Positions 38,349 to 47,425 of a stretch of 64,000 nt of DNA are shown here, in pieces. Position 1 is the stretch's first letter. Each line of letters begins with the position of its first letter. The stretch covers positions 35,792 to 99,791 of the forward strand of contig NZHC01000138.1 in the NCBI GenBank assembly GCA_002689655.1, given 5' to 3'. The notes beneath the pieces were generated by a model, which made no database searches, was not told where the DNA came from, and saw only the letters and a list, made by a program, of their open reading frames with translations. The DNA is from Rhodopirellula sp. Lineage in GTDB: Bacteria; Planctomycetota; Planctomycetia; Pirellulales; Pirellulaceae. Made by a program: the position numbers and the translations under genes.

Positions 38349-39397
38349 GGCGTCAACTCGACAACACGTGCGTCACGTCGATTCGCCAAGGAACCAAGAA
38401 CCTTCGTGTCTGTTTGTGAACTATAGAAACGCACACTGCCATCCACTAACGCAAAGTGAGTTCCGCCTGGGTGCCAACTTCCAAATGAGAACATGTCTGC
38501 CAGAACATCTCGCGGGCCATTCGCCAATCGCAATCCTGGCCCCGCTAAGCGGCTGGAAGCCGGTAAGTGATCGCCATCGTAGGCCGGAGAATCAAATGGG
38601 AACTGCTCAAGCTTGTTCAGTGGAACAAATTTTTCACCAAACAGGAAAGTGCTTGATGTCCCATCACTAACAGATGCCATGCGTATGCGATCAACAGGGC
38701 TGATTGCCTCGCCATTCTTACAATTGGGCCTAACACTGATGATCACACCCGTGCCGTTGCCTCCAAAATAAAAATCAGTGGGATCCCCAGTCGCTCCTGG
38801 TGTCAAATCACCGTGATTCCCGGCATAGTCGCAAAGAGCTCCCTTGACACTCATCGACACCGTTCGGGGGCGTGCCGGAACAGGACACCCACAGGGTAAC
38901 CTGCCCCCCTCCCCGGTAACGGTTGTTCTGAGATCTCGGATCCCGACAGGGCTAGTACCACTGCGACGCGACGGACAAAGAAAAATATCCGGTACGACGG
39001 TCCGCACCTCTTCGCCATGCTGATGCCAGGGCTTAGAAAGATCCCACTTTTCCGCAAGAGCGACCTCCTCAATGAATGGCATGACTCGCACTAACCAAGT
39101 GGGTGTTTCCAGACCACATTGATTGTTGGGAGCAGCGTCCGGCCTCGACTCGTAGCGAGCAGGCGGAAAGTACCTGAGTGCGTTGTGATGCATGTGAGTG
39201 GCAAGAGCCAGTTGACGCACACGATTAGAACAATCGGTGCGTCTGGACGCCTCCCGAGCGGCCTGAACCGCGGGCAGCAGCATCGCGATGAGCAGCCCGA
39301 TGATCCCAATGACCACCAAAAGCTCGATCATGGTAAAACCAAAGCGAAACCGCGGTCGCTGCCTGTTGGCAATTGAATCGGCTTCTTCTATTTTCAA
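38345..39397 (-). CDS. DUF1559 prepilin-type protein
   Basis: About 350 residues. A type IV prepilin N-terminus, FGFTMIELLVVIGIIGLLIAM, has the processing Gly before FTMIE, and LLPAVQAAREASRR follows, as is standard for DUF1559. The C-terminus has the planctomycete H-X9-DG motif (WHPGGTHFALVDGSVRF). The TTG at 39397 is chosen as start because GAGGGG lies 9 bases upstream; the open frame reaches to 39634 but would put 80 extra residues before the prepilin leader. It is overlapped by the lipoprotein gene. Probably a pseudopilin-like envelope protein. Confidence 0.85.
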   Translation of the reverse strand: MKIEEADSIANRQRPRFRFGFTMIELLVVIGIIGLLIAMLLPAVQAAREASRRTDCSNRVRQLALATHMHHNALRYFPPARYESRPDAAPNNQCGLETPTWLVRVMPFIEEVALAEKWDLSKPWHQHGEEVRTVVPDIFLCPSRRSGTSPVGIRDLRTTVTGEGGRLPCGCPVPARPRTVSMSVKGALCDYAGNHGDLTPGATGDPTDFYFGGNGTGVIISVRPNCKNGEAISPVDRIRMASVSDGTSSTFLFGEKFVPLNKLEQFPFDSPAYDGDHLPASSRLAGPGLRLANGPRDVLADMFSFGSWHPGGTHFALVDGSVRFYSSQTDTKVLGSLANRRDARVVELTP

Positions 39398-39406
39398 CAA
39401 AAAACA

Positions 39407-39412
39407 CCCCTC
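39407..39412 (-). promoter_or_regulatory. Shine-Dalgarno site deciding the DUF1559 start
   Basis: GAGGGG on the minus strand is 9 bases before the TTG at 39397 and 6 bases before another TTG at 39400. It supports a non-ATG start close to the prepilin leader. Confidence 0.55.
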
Positions 39413-39615
39413 GACGCACAATTTGACTTTGTGACTGCACCTGAGGATAGCACGCAAATTGCGTGCGGTGAATTGAAAATTCTTCGCAAAATCCCTGCCC
39501 CAGCAACTTTCCAACACGCACCCCCCATACGTACTATCCCGCGATCCCGTTTTTTTCATGCGTGAGAGCCGCCTTGAAGGATACCAAGCGAGTACTGAAA
39601 CAGCAGCCAATAAAC

Positions 39616-39651
39616 AAACGTGCAGTTGCAGCACCCCCTATCTGCACGTTT
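39616..39651 (-). terminator. Hairpin after the thioredoxin lipoprotein gene
   Basis: AAACGTGCAG and CTGCACGTTT form a perfect 10-bp stem with a 16-base loop, 38 bases beyond the stop of the minus-strand thioredoxin gene. On the minus strand it is followed by GTTTATT, and on the plus strand by ACCTTTTTA. It is a probable factor-independent terminator separating that gene from the DUF1559 gene. Confidence 0.5.
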
Positions 39652-39688
39652 ACCTTTTTAATTAGCCGTCTCTCACCGACTGCTGGGA

Positions 39689-40963
39689 TCAGTTGGACTC
39701 AGCCGCCGCCTTCTCGTCCTGATACCTCTTCAAAGCCTCCGTGACCTCCTGCATGTTGCTGTCGAGATCAACAGCTTTCTGCTGCACCTCAATTGCTTCA
39801 TCAAGCTGGCCCAGTTCGTAATGGCATCGTGCCAGCGTATCGAGAATCGCTGCGTCTTTATCCTCACTAAGCTCACTAGCGCGTTTTGCTGCCTTGAGAG
39901 CAAGTTCCAAATCAGTTGCGTTATCTGCCGTGGCAGTTTCCCACGCGACTCCGTTCAGCACAGTTGCATCATTCCATGCGGCCTCGATCAACTCGCCCCT
40001 GACACTGGATGCTTCTTCGGCACGATCAGCCATCATTAAGATAATAAGTCGATAGTTCAAAAGCTGTATGGACTTACCACCGGATGACTCTTCCATTTGA
40101 TCCAGCAGAGACAAAGCAGCGTCAAAGTTTCCACTACGAAGCATTCCGTTGAGCTTTTGAGCATATTGATCGAACATCGCTTGCTGCTTGAATTCGGCAA
40201 CCGCTGCCTGCCGATCCCAGTTGCCATCCACGATCTGCTTCAAGGGTTGGTCGATACTGCCAGGGTGACCAATCCACTCTACAACCCCGTCTCGGCCCAC
40301 AATGAAGGCACACGGGATGCCATTCTGATTTGCTGCCCGCATGTAGGCATTATTGGTCCAACCTCCGTCATCCAATGCCAACCGATAATCAATTACTTCG
40401 TCCCACGTTTCACCACCGGGGCTAGCTGATTCCAGAAACTTGGTCACGACATCTTCACCCTCATTGGTGACTCCGATGAAACGCACCTTGTCACCATATT
40501 CGCGTTGCAGCTCACTGATGTGAGGCATCCCAACACGGCAGGGTCCGCACCAAGTCGCCCAAAACTCGACGACCGTAACATCGTCTTTCAAGGGAGCCGT
40601 TACCTCATCGCCCTTGACGAATTTGGCAAGCCTTAGCCCAGGATTGGGATCACCAATCGTGAGAGCGGCTGCTGGCGAGTTCGGTGTTGACGGAGCCGCA
40701 GCAGCTTCTGCGGCTGCCTGTGCTGCGGACGAGTCTGCAGCCGCGGATCGCAGCTGTGGATCTTTCATTGCATCCGCGGAAGTCATGCTAAAAGCAGTAT
40801 CTACCGCTTGGTCACTCGCCGCTTGGTCAACTTCCGCATTACAGCCCATCACCAAAATCAGGCCGATTGCCAACGGAAGATAGGCGAGTCGTGGCCGAAG
40901 CTTGAAAGATGCGTCCTCTAAATAGGCAAAACAAGAATGCTGTTGCTTGCAGTGTAATGTCAT
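39689..40963 (-). CDS. Thioredoxin-like (TlpA-type) lipoprotein with TPR-like tail
   Basis: About 424 residues. The ATG at 40963 is used (a GTG at 41026 is possible); a hydrophobic stretch ends in L-V-M-G-C, a lipobox. An Ala-rich linker leads to a TlpA/AhpC-type thioredoxin domain with the redox site FWATWCGPCRVGMPHISEL, and GIPCAFIVGRDG carries the cis-Pro region. The C-terminal third has helical TPR-like repeats (AILDTLARCHYELGQLDEAIE). It is probably an envelope thiol-disulfide or cytochrome-maturation protein. It is divergent from the small gene at 41360. Confidence 0.88.
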   Translation of the reverse strand: MTLHCKQQHSCFAYLEDASFKLRPRLAYLPLAIGLILVMGCNAEVDQAASDQAVDTAFSMTSADAMKDPQLRSAAADSSAAQAAAEAAAAPSTPNSPAAALTIGDPNPGLRLAKFVKGDEVTAPLKDDVTVVEFWATWCGPCRVGMPHISELQREYGDKVRFIGVTNEGEDVVTKFLESASPGGETWDEVIDYRLALDDGGWTNNAYMRAANQNGIPCAFIVGRDGVVEWIGHPGSIDQPLKQIVDGNWDRQAAVAEFKQQAMFDQYAQKLNGMLRSGNFDAALSLLDQMEESSGGKSIQLLNYRLIILMMADRAEEASSVRGELIEAAWNDATVLNGVAWETATADNATDLELALKAAKRASELSEDKDAAILDTLARCHYELGQLDEAIEVQQKAVDLDSNMQEVTEALKRYQDEKAAAESN

Positions 40964-41359
40964 CTGGCAAAGTTCCCTGAAAGGGTGACCATAGTGAACG
41001 GGTATTCGGGAATCGAGCTTCCCCACACGTCTGAATCGTAACGCCTGCTCCTGTCGGTAGCAAATCCCATCTCGTTGTTATGCTCTACACGTATGCTATG
41101 CACACTGCTACGCGCGAGTATGCTATGCACAATATGACGGCCAAGATGGCAGGTGACGAAGTCAATTCTCTCTTGCATGGAAATCAGGTTCGTTCATGCC
41201 GGCCATGGAAATGGTCATGCATGAGCTCGGAACCATTCCAATTCTCACATCAGTTTGTCCTCAATTCACACGGCAGTATGCTCACGTCTTCTGCTGCACC
41301 CATCTGCACCTTTTGGACTGCGTTCTCATTCGTGAGACCAGCAAACGAACCTTGGCACC
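40964..41359. other. Divergent intergenic region with a direct repeat
   Basis: The spacer between the thioredoxin lipoprotein gene and the small gene at 41360. It contains two copies of GTATGCTATGCACA (41091-41104 and 41118-41131), spaced 27 bases start to start, which could be regulator sites. No protein-like ORF was accepted. Confidence 0.45.
41091..41131. repeat. Paired 14-bp direct repeat in a promoter region
   Basis: GTATGCTATGCACA occurs twice, separated by 13 bases, in the spacer between divergent genes. The regular spacing and identical copies suggest binding sites for a regulator, but none is identified. Confidence 0.5.
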
Positions 41360-41944
41360 ATGGCAAAAAAGAACCGCATTCCCCATAAATTCCATCCCTG
41401 GATCAATGCCCGAAAACAGTTTCGGCTATCCGATGCGCATATCCAGATGGCTAGAGAGCTCGGATTGAGCCCGAAACGGTTCGCAAAGTACGCAGACCGA
41501 GAAAATCAGCCATGGAAGCTACCTTTGACGGAGTTCATTGAGGCACTTTACCTGAAACAATTTGGAAAAGAACGCCCCGATGAAGTGAACACCATGGAAG
41601 AGATCGCGGCGGCCCATGTCGCCAAACGTGCTGCAAGAAAGGTAGCAAACGCGAACAAAGCAAGCGACTCAGAGGGCAATGCCGCTGAAGGATCTACTAG
41701 TTCCGCCGTCACTGAAGGCACCAGCGAGAAAGCGGCCACGGGTGAGAAAGCGACTGTGGACGACACCACAGCTACCAGCGATACCTCAGCCACAGCAAAC
41801 GCCACACATGCGACTCAGGCAGCATCTCCTGAAGCAGTACCACTGGCAACTGATGAAACACCAGCGACCCAGCCCACCCCGAAAGCTGACCCGTTGAATA
41901 AAGATGCTCCACCACAGCCCGACAGTAGCACGAATCCTGAATAA
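41360..41944 (+). CDS. Conserved small helical protein with disordered tail
   Basis: 194 residues. The first 80 or so (KKNRIPHKFHPWINARKQF, DAHIQMARELGLSP, PWKLPLTEFIEALY, FGKERPDE) resemble a conserved bacterial family of unknown function that I know only as hypothetical proteins. The remainder is a low-complexity Ala/Thr/Ser/Glu/Pro tail (ATSDTSATANATHATQ) that looks disordered and may be lineage-specific. There is no signal peptide. It starts at an ATG and is a single gene between the thioredoxin gene and the DUF1501 gene. Confidence 0.7.
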   Translation: MAKKNRIPHKFHPWINARKQFRLSDAHIQMARELGLSPKRFAKYADRENQPWKLPLTEFIEALYLKQFGKERPDEVNTMEEIAAAHVAKRAARKVANANKASDSEGNAAEGSTSSAVTEGTSEKAATGEKATVDDTTATSDTSATANATHATQAASPEAVPLATDETPATQPTPKADPLNKDAPPQPDSSTNPE

Positions 41945-42102
41945 CACTGGCAGAGTAGTGATACTGTGTCTCAAGGCTTAGCAGCGATCGTCAGACACGG
42001 GCGATGAAACTCAGGCATTGCCTTGTCCACCCGGCTAAACCGTGGGAAGTGCACCTAGCGATTCCTGGCGTAACAACCTTGGCCAGAGGGCAGCGTGGGA
42101 TC

Positions 42103-43608
42103 TCAGGCAAGAATATCTTTGATCACATGACCGGCTACATCTGTCAGCCTGAATCTCCGCCCGTTGTACTTATAGGTCAAGCGTTCATGGTCAATCCCCA
42201 ATAGATGCAACAGGGTTGCGTGTAGATCGTTGACATGCACCTTGTCCTCTGCCGCTTTGAATCCAATTTCATCGGAAGCACCGTAGTCCATCCCTCCTTT
42301 AATGCCGGCACCCGCTAACCAGGCACAGAAACAATGGGGATTGTGATCTCGTCCCGGCTTCGCACCAGTTTGTGCAATTGGCAATCGCCCAAACTCTCCG
42401 CACCAGACAACCAGCGTTTCATCCAACAGTCCTCGCTGCTGCAAGTCTGCAAGTAACCCGGCTACAGGTTGATCGGTCTCGCCGGCAAACTGGCGGTGAT
42501 TTCCTTCAATGTCATTGTGCCCATCCCATGATCGCTGATTCTCCATCCCACCCGAATAGATTTGCACAAACCTGACCCCGCGTTCGATCAAACGCCGCGA
42601 CATCAGGCATTGTTTTGCAAAATGATCACATCGATCATCTCCAACGCCATAAAGTTCCTGTACGTGCTTGGGTTCCAATGCAATGTCCAGTGCCTCGGGG
42701 GCTGCTGTCTGCATCCGAAACGCTAATTCAAAGCTTTCAATCCTTGCCGCCAACTCACCATCGGAAAAATTCTTTTCCAAGTGTTTCTGATTGAGCTGTT
42801 TGATCAGATCCAACTGCCTACGTTGCCCAGAATCATCCAACCCATCTGGGCGAACTAGATTATCGATCGGCTGTCCATTTGGACGCAAATAAGTGCCCTG
42901 ATAGACACCGGGCAGAAACCCTGCGCTCCAATTCGCGGCATGTCCCTTGGGCAAGCCGCGCCCCTGCGGGTCACTCATTACAACGAACCCTGGCAAGTTG
43001 CTGCTTTCACTTCCCAAGCCATAGGTCGCCCATGATCCCACACAGGGAAACCCCATCCGAGGCATCCCCGTGTTCATTGCAAACAGAGCAGGGGAGTGAT
43101 TATTTGAATCGGTGTGCCCGGACAACAGGAAGGCCATCTTGTCGACATGTTTTCCCAGATGAGGAAATATTTCCGGCACCATTTTTCCTGACTCACCCTG
43201 GGGAGTGAACTTGAACGGCGACTGCATCAAATTCCCAACAGAATTCTTAAAAAAACCGGTTGTGTTTTTAAATTCAGAATCAAAATCACGAATCGACTTC
43301 CCATCCCACTTTGTCAACTCGGGTCGATAATTCCAGGTATCCACATGACTGGGGCCACCGTTGACAAAGATCCAAATCACATGCTTTGCCTTGGCCGGAA
43401 AGTGCCCTTCACGGGGCGCCAGCGGATTCAAAGACCGAACTTCACTGAGATCGGATGCGTTCGCCTGTTCAAGCACCCCCTGCTGCTGCAACATGGCAGC
43501 CAATCCCACCATACCGAAACCACACCCGGCACGTTGAAGCAACTGCCGTCGGTTCAAGGAAGGGCTTGATACGGATGGCGATGAAACGGGGGAGGCAGGA
43601 TTTTTCAT
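42103..43608 (-). CDS. DUF1501 family exported protein
   Basis: About 501 residues of the DUF1501 family, which I take to have an alkaline-phosphatase/sulfatase-like fold. The ATG at 43608 is used (a GTG at 43641 and an ATG at 43632 are also in frame); a Tat-type signal NRRQLLQRAGCGFGMVGLAAM follows. Family blocks are VIWIFVNGGPSHVDTWNYRP, MAFLLSGHTDSNNHSPALF, VGSWATYGLGSES, LPGFVVM, RGVRFVQIYSGG, VVWCGEFGRLP, GRDHNPHCFCAWLAGAGIKGG and HVNDLHATLLHLLGIDHERL. It lies 117 bases downstream of the PSD1 gene and is its usual partner. Confidence 0.93.
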   Translation of the reverse strand: MKNPASPVSSPSVSSPSLNRRQLLQRAGCGFGMVGLAAMLQQQGVLEQANASDLSEVRSLNPLAPREGHFPAKAKHVIWIFVNGGPSHVDTWNYRPELTKWDGKSIRDFDSEFKNTTGFFKNSVGNLMQSPFKFTPQGESGKMVPEIFPHLGKHVDKMAFLLSGHTDSNNHSPALFAMNTGMPRMGFPCVGSWATYGLGSESSNLPGFVVMSDPQGRGLPKGHAANWSAGFLPGVYQGTYLRPNGQPIDNLVRPDGLDDSGQRRQLDLIKQLNQKHLEKNFSDGELAARIESFELAFRMQTAAPEALDIALEPKHVQELYGVGDDRCDHFAKQCLMSRRLIERGVRFVQIYSGGMENQRSWDGHNDIEGNHRQFAGETDQPVAGLLADLQQRGLLDETLVVWCGEFGRLPIAQTGAKPGRDHNPHCFCAWLAGAGIKGGMDYGASDEIGFKAAEDKVHVNDLHATLLHLLGIDHERLTYKYNGRRFRLTDVAGHVIKDILA

Positions 43609-43725
43609 ATTTTCAAAACTGGAAAAAGGCATTCTTGACACTCATCTGGAACCAATACCTTCCGGCTCACAATTCGCAACGCCCGAAGACTCCGAACCTC
43701 ATTTTCACCACGACCACGTGTCGCC

Positions 43726-46700
43726 CTACTCAACGTAGATAAACTCACTTGCACTCATCAGGGCCTGACAGAGATCAGTCAACGCGGCTCGCCGAGGATT
43801 TTTGATTCTCTGCTGCTGGTAAACGGTTTCCTGCTGCGTCACGAATGCCTCGCAATCACGATTTTCATCGGAGGTGGGCTCGCGACCATACGCTGCGAGA
43901 TAAGCAGACGCGACTGCTTCAGACACGGAGGTCGATGCCAATCGCGAGGCAAACGCTTCCGAAAACTTCCGTCCTTGAGGGCTATTCAAAAACATCAACG
44001 CTTGCGGCGCAATGGTCGTTCTGGAACGTCGCCCGATACTCACCAAATGTTCAGGCCAATCAAACAGCATCATCATCGGAATCAATTTACTGCGTTTGAT
44101 GAAGAAGTAGATGCTACGACGCTTCATATTCTGATCCAGGGTTCCCGGACCATACATACGGGTATCAAGTTGTCCGGAAACAGCCAGCATTGTGTCACGA
44201 ATCGCCTCTGCCTCAAGCCGCCTTGGTTGCCACCGCCACAGCAATTGGTTCTCGCGATCCAGCGCCGCTCGTTTTTCATCAAACGCGATCGACTGGCGAT
44301 AGACACTGCTGGTCATTATCAGAAGGTGCAATCGCTTGAGTTGCCAACCGTGGGTGACAAGATCATTCGCAAGCCATTCCAACAGCTCAGGGTGGGATGG
44401 CATATCTCCTGACACTCCAAAGTCGTTCGGGGTGGCAACGAGCCCGCGCCCAAAATGATGTTGCCAAATGCGATTCACAATCACGCGAGCAACCAAGGCT
44501 CCCGCGCCCAGTTCAGCATCTGTCATCCAATTCGCGAGCGCTGCCCGACGAAAACTTGTTCGTGCCCCCTCAGCTGGTTGCTGCGAAATCCATTCGTTTT
44601 GCTCAATATTGGGCGGCGTCAAAGCTTGTAAGAAACCAGCAGTCACGACTTCCTGTTTCTGCTGCACGTCACCACGGGCCAGCAGATGTGTTTGCGGATA
44701 GAAATGAGGGAAGCCACGTCCATCGGCATGGTGTTTCATGTGAGGCAAACCTTCACTGGTCACCATCACCTTGGTCAATATGGTGCCGTCGCCCTTGTTT
44801 TCCAGATCTTCGAGCAGTTTCCTCTTTGCCTGCCACGCGGGCACGGTGGTCGCGTACCACTGAAAGGCAGTTTTCCAAGCCTTGGAGTTCCGATCTGGAT
44901 TTTGCTTGACCTCTGCAAGTGCTGCCCTTAACTGCGAACTGGCACCCTTGGTTCCAACTTCGACCGGGGCATCCGGTCGACCGGATAGAGAAAGTCGGAT
45001 CCGGCCCATGGCATGGCGTTGATTGGGATGGTTGAACAACAGCCGGATGGACCACCGCGTCTTTCCCTGAAATTCAACAGTCTCAGCAAATTCAAACACG
45101 GCGGCCTGATCTTTTCCAATACCACCCTTATCCACAGCCCAGCCTGAGACTGGATCCTGATCAATTGACGCCATTACAGAAAGACTGCCGCTATCCTGCT
45201 GATGTGTCGCAACGGCCTCCTTAATTGCGATACTTTCATCTCCATCACTCCGCACAACAGTCACATCAACGTCACCCAAGGCAAAATTACCGTTGTCGGC
45301 ACGCCCTGGTCCGTTTCGTGGGAATGAATCATGTGTGAGAGCTTCAATCCGTAACCGAGAAGCACTCGGCAGGTTTGATTCTGCGATCATCAATAGCTCA
45401 TCTTTGGCGGGAGCCTTTCCCACAGCCAACCACGAACCATCATCCTGAGGCTCAAATTTGGAACCGCCTGTTGATTTAACTTCTAAAACATCCAGCGTCT
45501 GCCACGGCGAAACATCCTGCGTGTCGCCATAGTTCGCTATCCACTTGACAAACAGGCCAGCCAAAACGGTTTCTTCATATTCCCGCAACTCGTTTTTCAG
45601 CTCAGCCAGCCTTCGCATGTGATCCAAACGTCGCCGCTCATTATTTTCTGGTTCAAGATCCAAATCAACTTCACTGCGGATCGCTGCCGTGAAGGTCGCA
45701 GCCATCCGATAATAATCGCGGGATGGAATCGGATCGAACTTGTGGTCATGACACCGCGCGCAACCCACTGACAAACCAAGAAAAGCAACACCAGTCGTCG
45801 TCACCATATCATCCAACTCATCGTACCTCGCCGATTCAAACTCTGCTTCGGTGAGTTGGGTTGGAAAAACTCCGGCCCCCAAAAAACCTGTGGCCATCAT
45901 GGCCTGCGGATTTTCCGGATCCAATTCATCGCCTGCAAGCTGCCACTCTAAAAAGCGGTTGAACGGCAGATCCTCGTTAAAAGCACGAATCAGAAAATCA
46001 CGGTAATGATAGGCGTGTCGACGATCATAATCCTGCTCATAACCGTGTGACTCTGCAAACCGAGCGACATCCATCCAGTGCCTCGCCCACCTCTCTCCAT
46101 AGTGCGGCGAATTGAGCAAACCCTGCACCTGCTGTGACCAGGTGGCATCATCCGGGTTATCGACCAACGTCTCCACTTGTTCTGAGGTGGCAGGCAGGCC
46201 CAACAAGTCGAATGCGCCACGACGCATCAAGGTTCTCGGATCAACATCTGAATTGGGATGTAATCCTTCACCCTCCTGCCTCGCAAGGATGAAGCGATCA
46301 ATCGGTGTTCGACACCATGCCTCATCACTCACCACAGGAACATTAACATCCTTTAGCGGCAAGAACGACCAGAATTGCCGATGCGATTTAGTGACCACCA
46401 TCGGGCCCGCAACCTTGACGCCGTCTACCAAAGGCTTGTCATACGGCGCCCCAAGATCAATCCATTTTCGAATCGCATTGATTGCATCATCGGATAATTT
46501 ATCTGCCTTCAAAGGCATAACTGGCTCAGCCGTGTGACAAATCACTTGGAACAAGTGGCTGTCCTCCGCGGTATCTTCGACGTAACCACTTCCCAAGAGT
46601 GAAGTCCTCGTGGACAAATCAAAATCGGCTTTAACTGATTCGCCCCCGTGACATTTCAAACAGTGCGTCGTCAACAGTGACCTGACTTTTTCCTTGAACA

Positions 46701-46890
46701 AGAGAAGCCCTTGCTTGGAATTCGTCGCGTGATCCGCCGAAACAGACGGTTTGGATTTTTGATTTGCTTGCGTCTCCTCAGCGGCAGCCGGACGCTGCAA
46801 AATCAAACAGCAAGCGGCTACCCAAGCAAACACGACAGTAGCACGGGAAGCCGAGGGCGTCTTGACTTGGAAATGAAAACCATCATTCAT
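43726..46890 (-). CDS. PSCyt1-DUF1549-DUF1553 cytochrome protein (PSD1 type)
   Basis: About 1,054 residues. The ATG at 46890 begins a signal peptide (ATVVFAWVAACCLIL); a longer frame reaches 46959. PSCyt1 has the heme motif CLKCHGGESVKADFDL and ends at IRKWIDLGAPY. DUF1549 has the FWSFLPL, PIDRFILARQEGEGL and RARHWMDVARFAESHGYE-like blocks and a second heme motif, CARCHDHKFDPIPSRDYY. A long middle beta region follows. DUF1553 closes with LANWMTD, ARVIVNRIWQHHFGRGLV and MMLFDWPEH. It precedes DUF1501, the standard pairing in planctomycetes. Two c-type hemes suggest envelope electron transfer; the substrate is unknown. Confidence 0.93.
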   Translation of the reverse strand: MNDGFHFQVKTPSASRATVVFAWVAACCLILQRPAAAEETQANQKSKPSVSADHATNSKQGLLLFKEKVRSLLTTHCLKCHGGESVKADFDLSTRTSLLGSGYVEDTAEDSHLFQVICHTAEPVMPLKADKLSDDAINAIRKWIDLGAPYDKPLVDGVKVAGPMVVTKSHRQFWSFLPLKDVNVPVVSDEAWCRTPIDRFILARQEGEGLHPNSDVDPRTLMRRGAFDLLGLPATSEQVETLVDNPDDATWSQQVQGLLNSPHYGERWARHWMDVARFAESHGYEQDYDRRHAYHYRDFLIRAFNEDLPFNRFLEWQLAGDELDPENPQAMMATGFLGAGVFPTQLTEAEFESARYDELDDMVTTTGVAFLGLSVGCARCHDHKFDPIPSRDYYRMAATFTAAIRSEVDLDLEPENNERRRLDHMRRLAELKNELREYEETVLAGLFVKWIANYGDTQDVSPWQTLDVLEVKSTGGSKFEPQDDGSWLAVGKAPAKDELLMIAESNLPSASRLRIEALTHDSFPRNGPGRADNGNFALGDVDVTVVRSDGDESIAIKEAVATHQQDSGSLSVMASIDQDPVSGWAVDKGGIGKDQAAVFEFAETVEFQGKTRWSIRLLFNHPNQRHAMGRIRLSLSGRPDAPVEVGTKGASSQLRAALAEVKQNPDRNSKAWKTAFQWYATTVPAWQAKRKLLEDLENKGDGTILTKVMVTSEGLPHMKHHADGRGFPHFYPQTHLLARGDVQQKQEVVTAGFLQALTPPNIEQNEWISQQPAEGARTSFRRAALANWMTDAELGAGALVARVIVNRIWQHHFGRGLVATPNDFGVSGDMPSHPELLEWLANDLVTHGWQLKRLHLLIMTSSVYRQSIAFDEKRAALDRENQLLWRWQPRRLEAEAIRDTMLAVSGQLDTRMYGPGTLDQNMKRRSIYFFIKRSKLIPMMMLFDWPEHLVSIGRRSRTTIAPQALMFLNSPQGRKFSEAFASRLASTSVSEAVASAYLAAYGREPTSDENRDCEAFVTQQETVYQQQRIKNPRRAALTDLCQALMSASEFIYVE

Positions 46891-47425
46891 GGACAAATTC
46901 AAAATGGGAGGCTGGGCTGATGGGGCTACTTGCCAAAAGAACGATCTATCAGCAGGCAAAAGTATGATTTTCCGCAGAGCGAGTAGTATACAACATCAGC
47001 CGCAGACGTGAATTTCTGCGTTTCAACGCCCCCCAGAGAATCGGCGAGGCACGCGGCTCAGAATCAGTTCACCCACAAGACTAAAGACGCGTCCCTCAAG
47101 ATCCAAATCGGACCTGCGAACAAAGCACTCCGAGCAACCCCCGCAACCACGATTGGGCATGCCCAGCATAACCAGGTCATTTTCGCAACAACTACATGAG
47201 GACGAATTCTGGATCGCCTGGACTCCAAGACAGCAGCACACACCCATGAACACAATCGTGCAAGCAAAACACGAACAAAAGGGGGCAGACCATAGAAATT
47301 CAATTACAAGCAACCGCATTGGATTTGACACCATCACTTATGGTAAAATGCACGGGGAGCGACAAGCGACCGGCTGCGAAAAGCGTCAGCTCCACCCCGC
47401 CATGTCAGCGAGACAAACTCCACCC
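46891..47425. other. Divergent intergenic region
   Basis: The spacer between the PSD1 gene and the third DUF1552 gene. It must carry both promoters. The minus strand has an open frame (47023-47337) with 12 cysteines in about 100 residues (FCSCFAC, VCCC, SCSCC, GCGGCSEC); nothing else supports it as a gene. The DUF1552 frame is also open upstream to 47153 but without export character. Confidence 0.4.

Noticed and set aside
47153..47425. N-terminal extension of the third DUF1552 protein
   Set aside because: The extension has no export signal, while the ATG at 47426 opens an exact twin-arginine leader.
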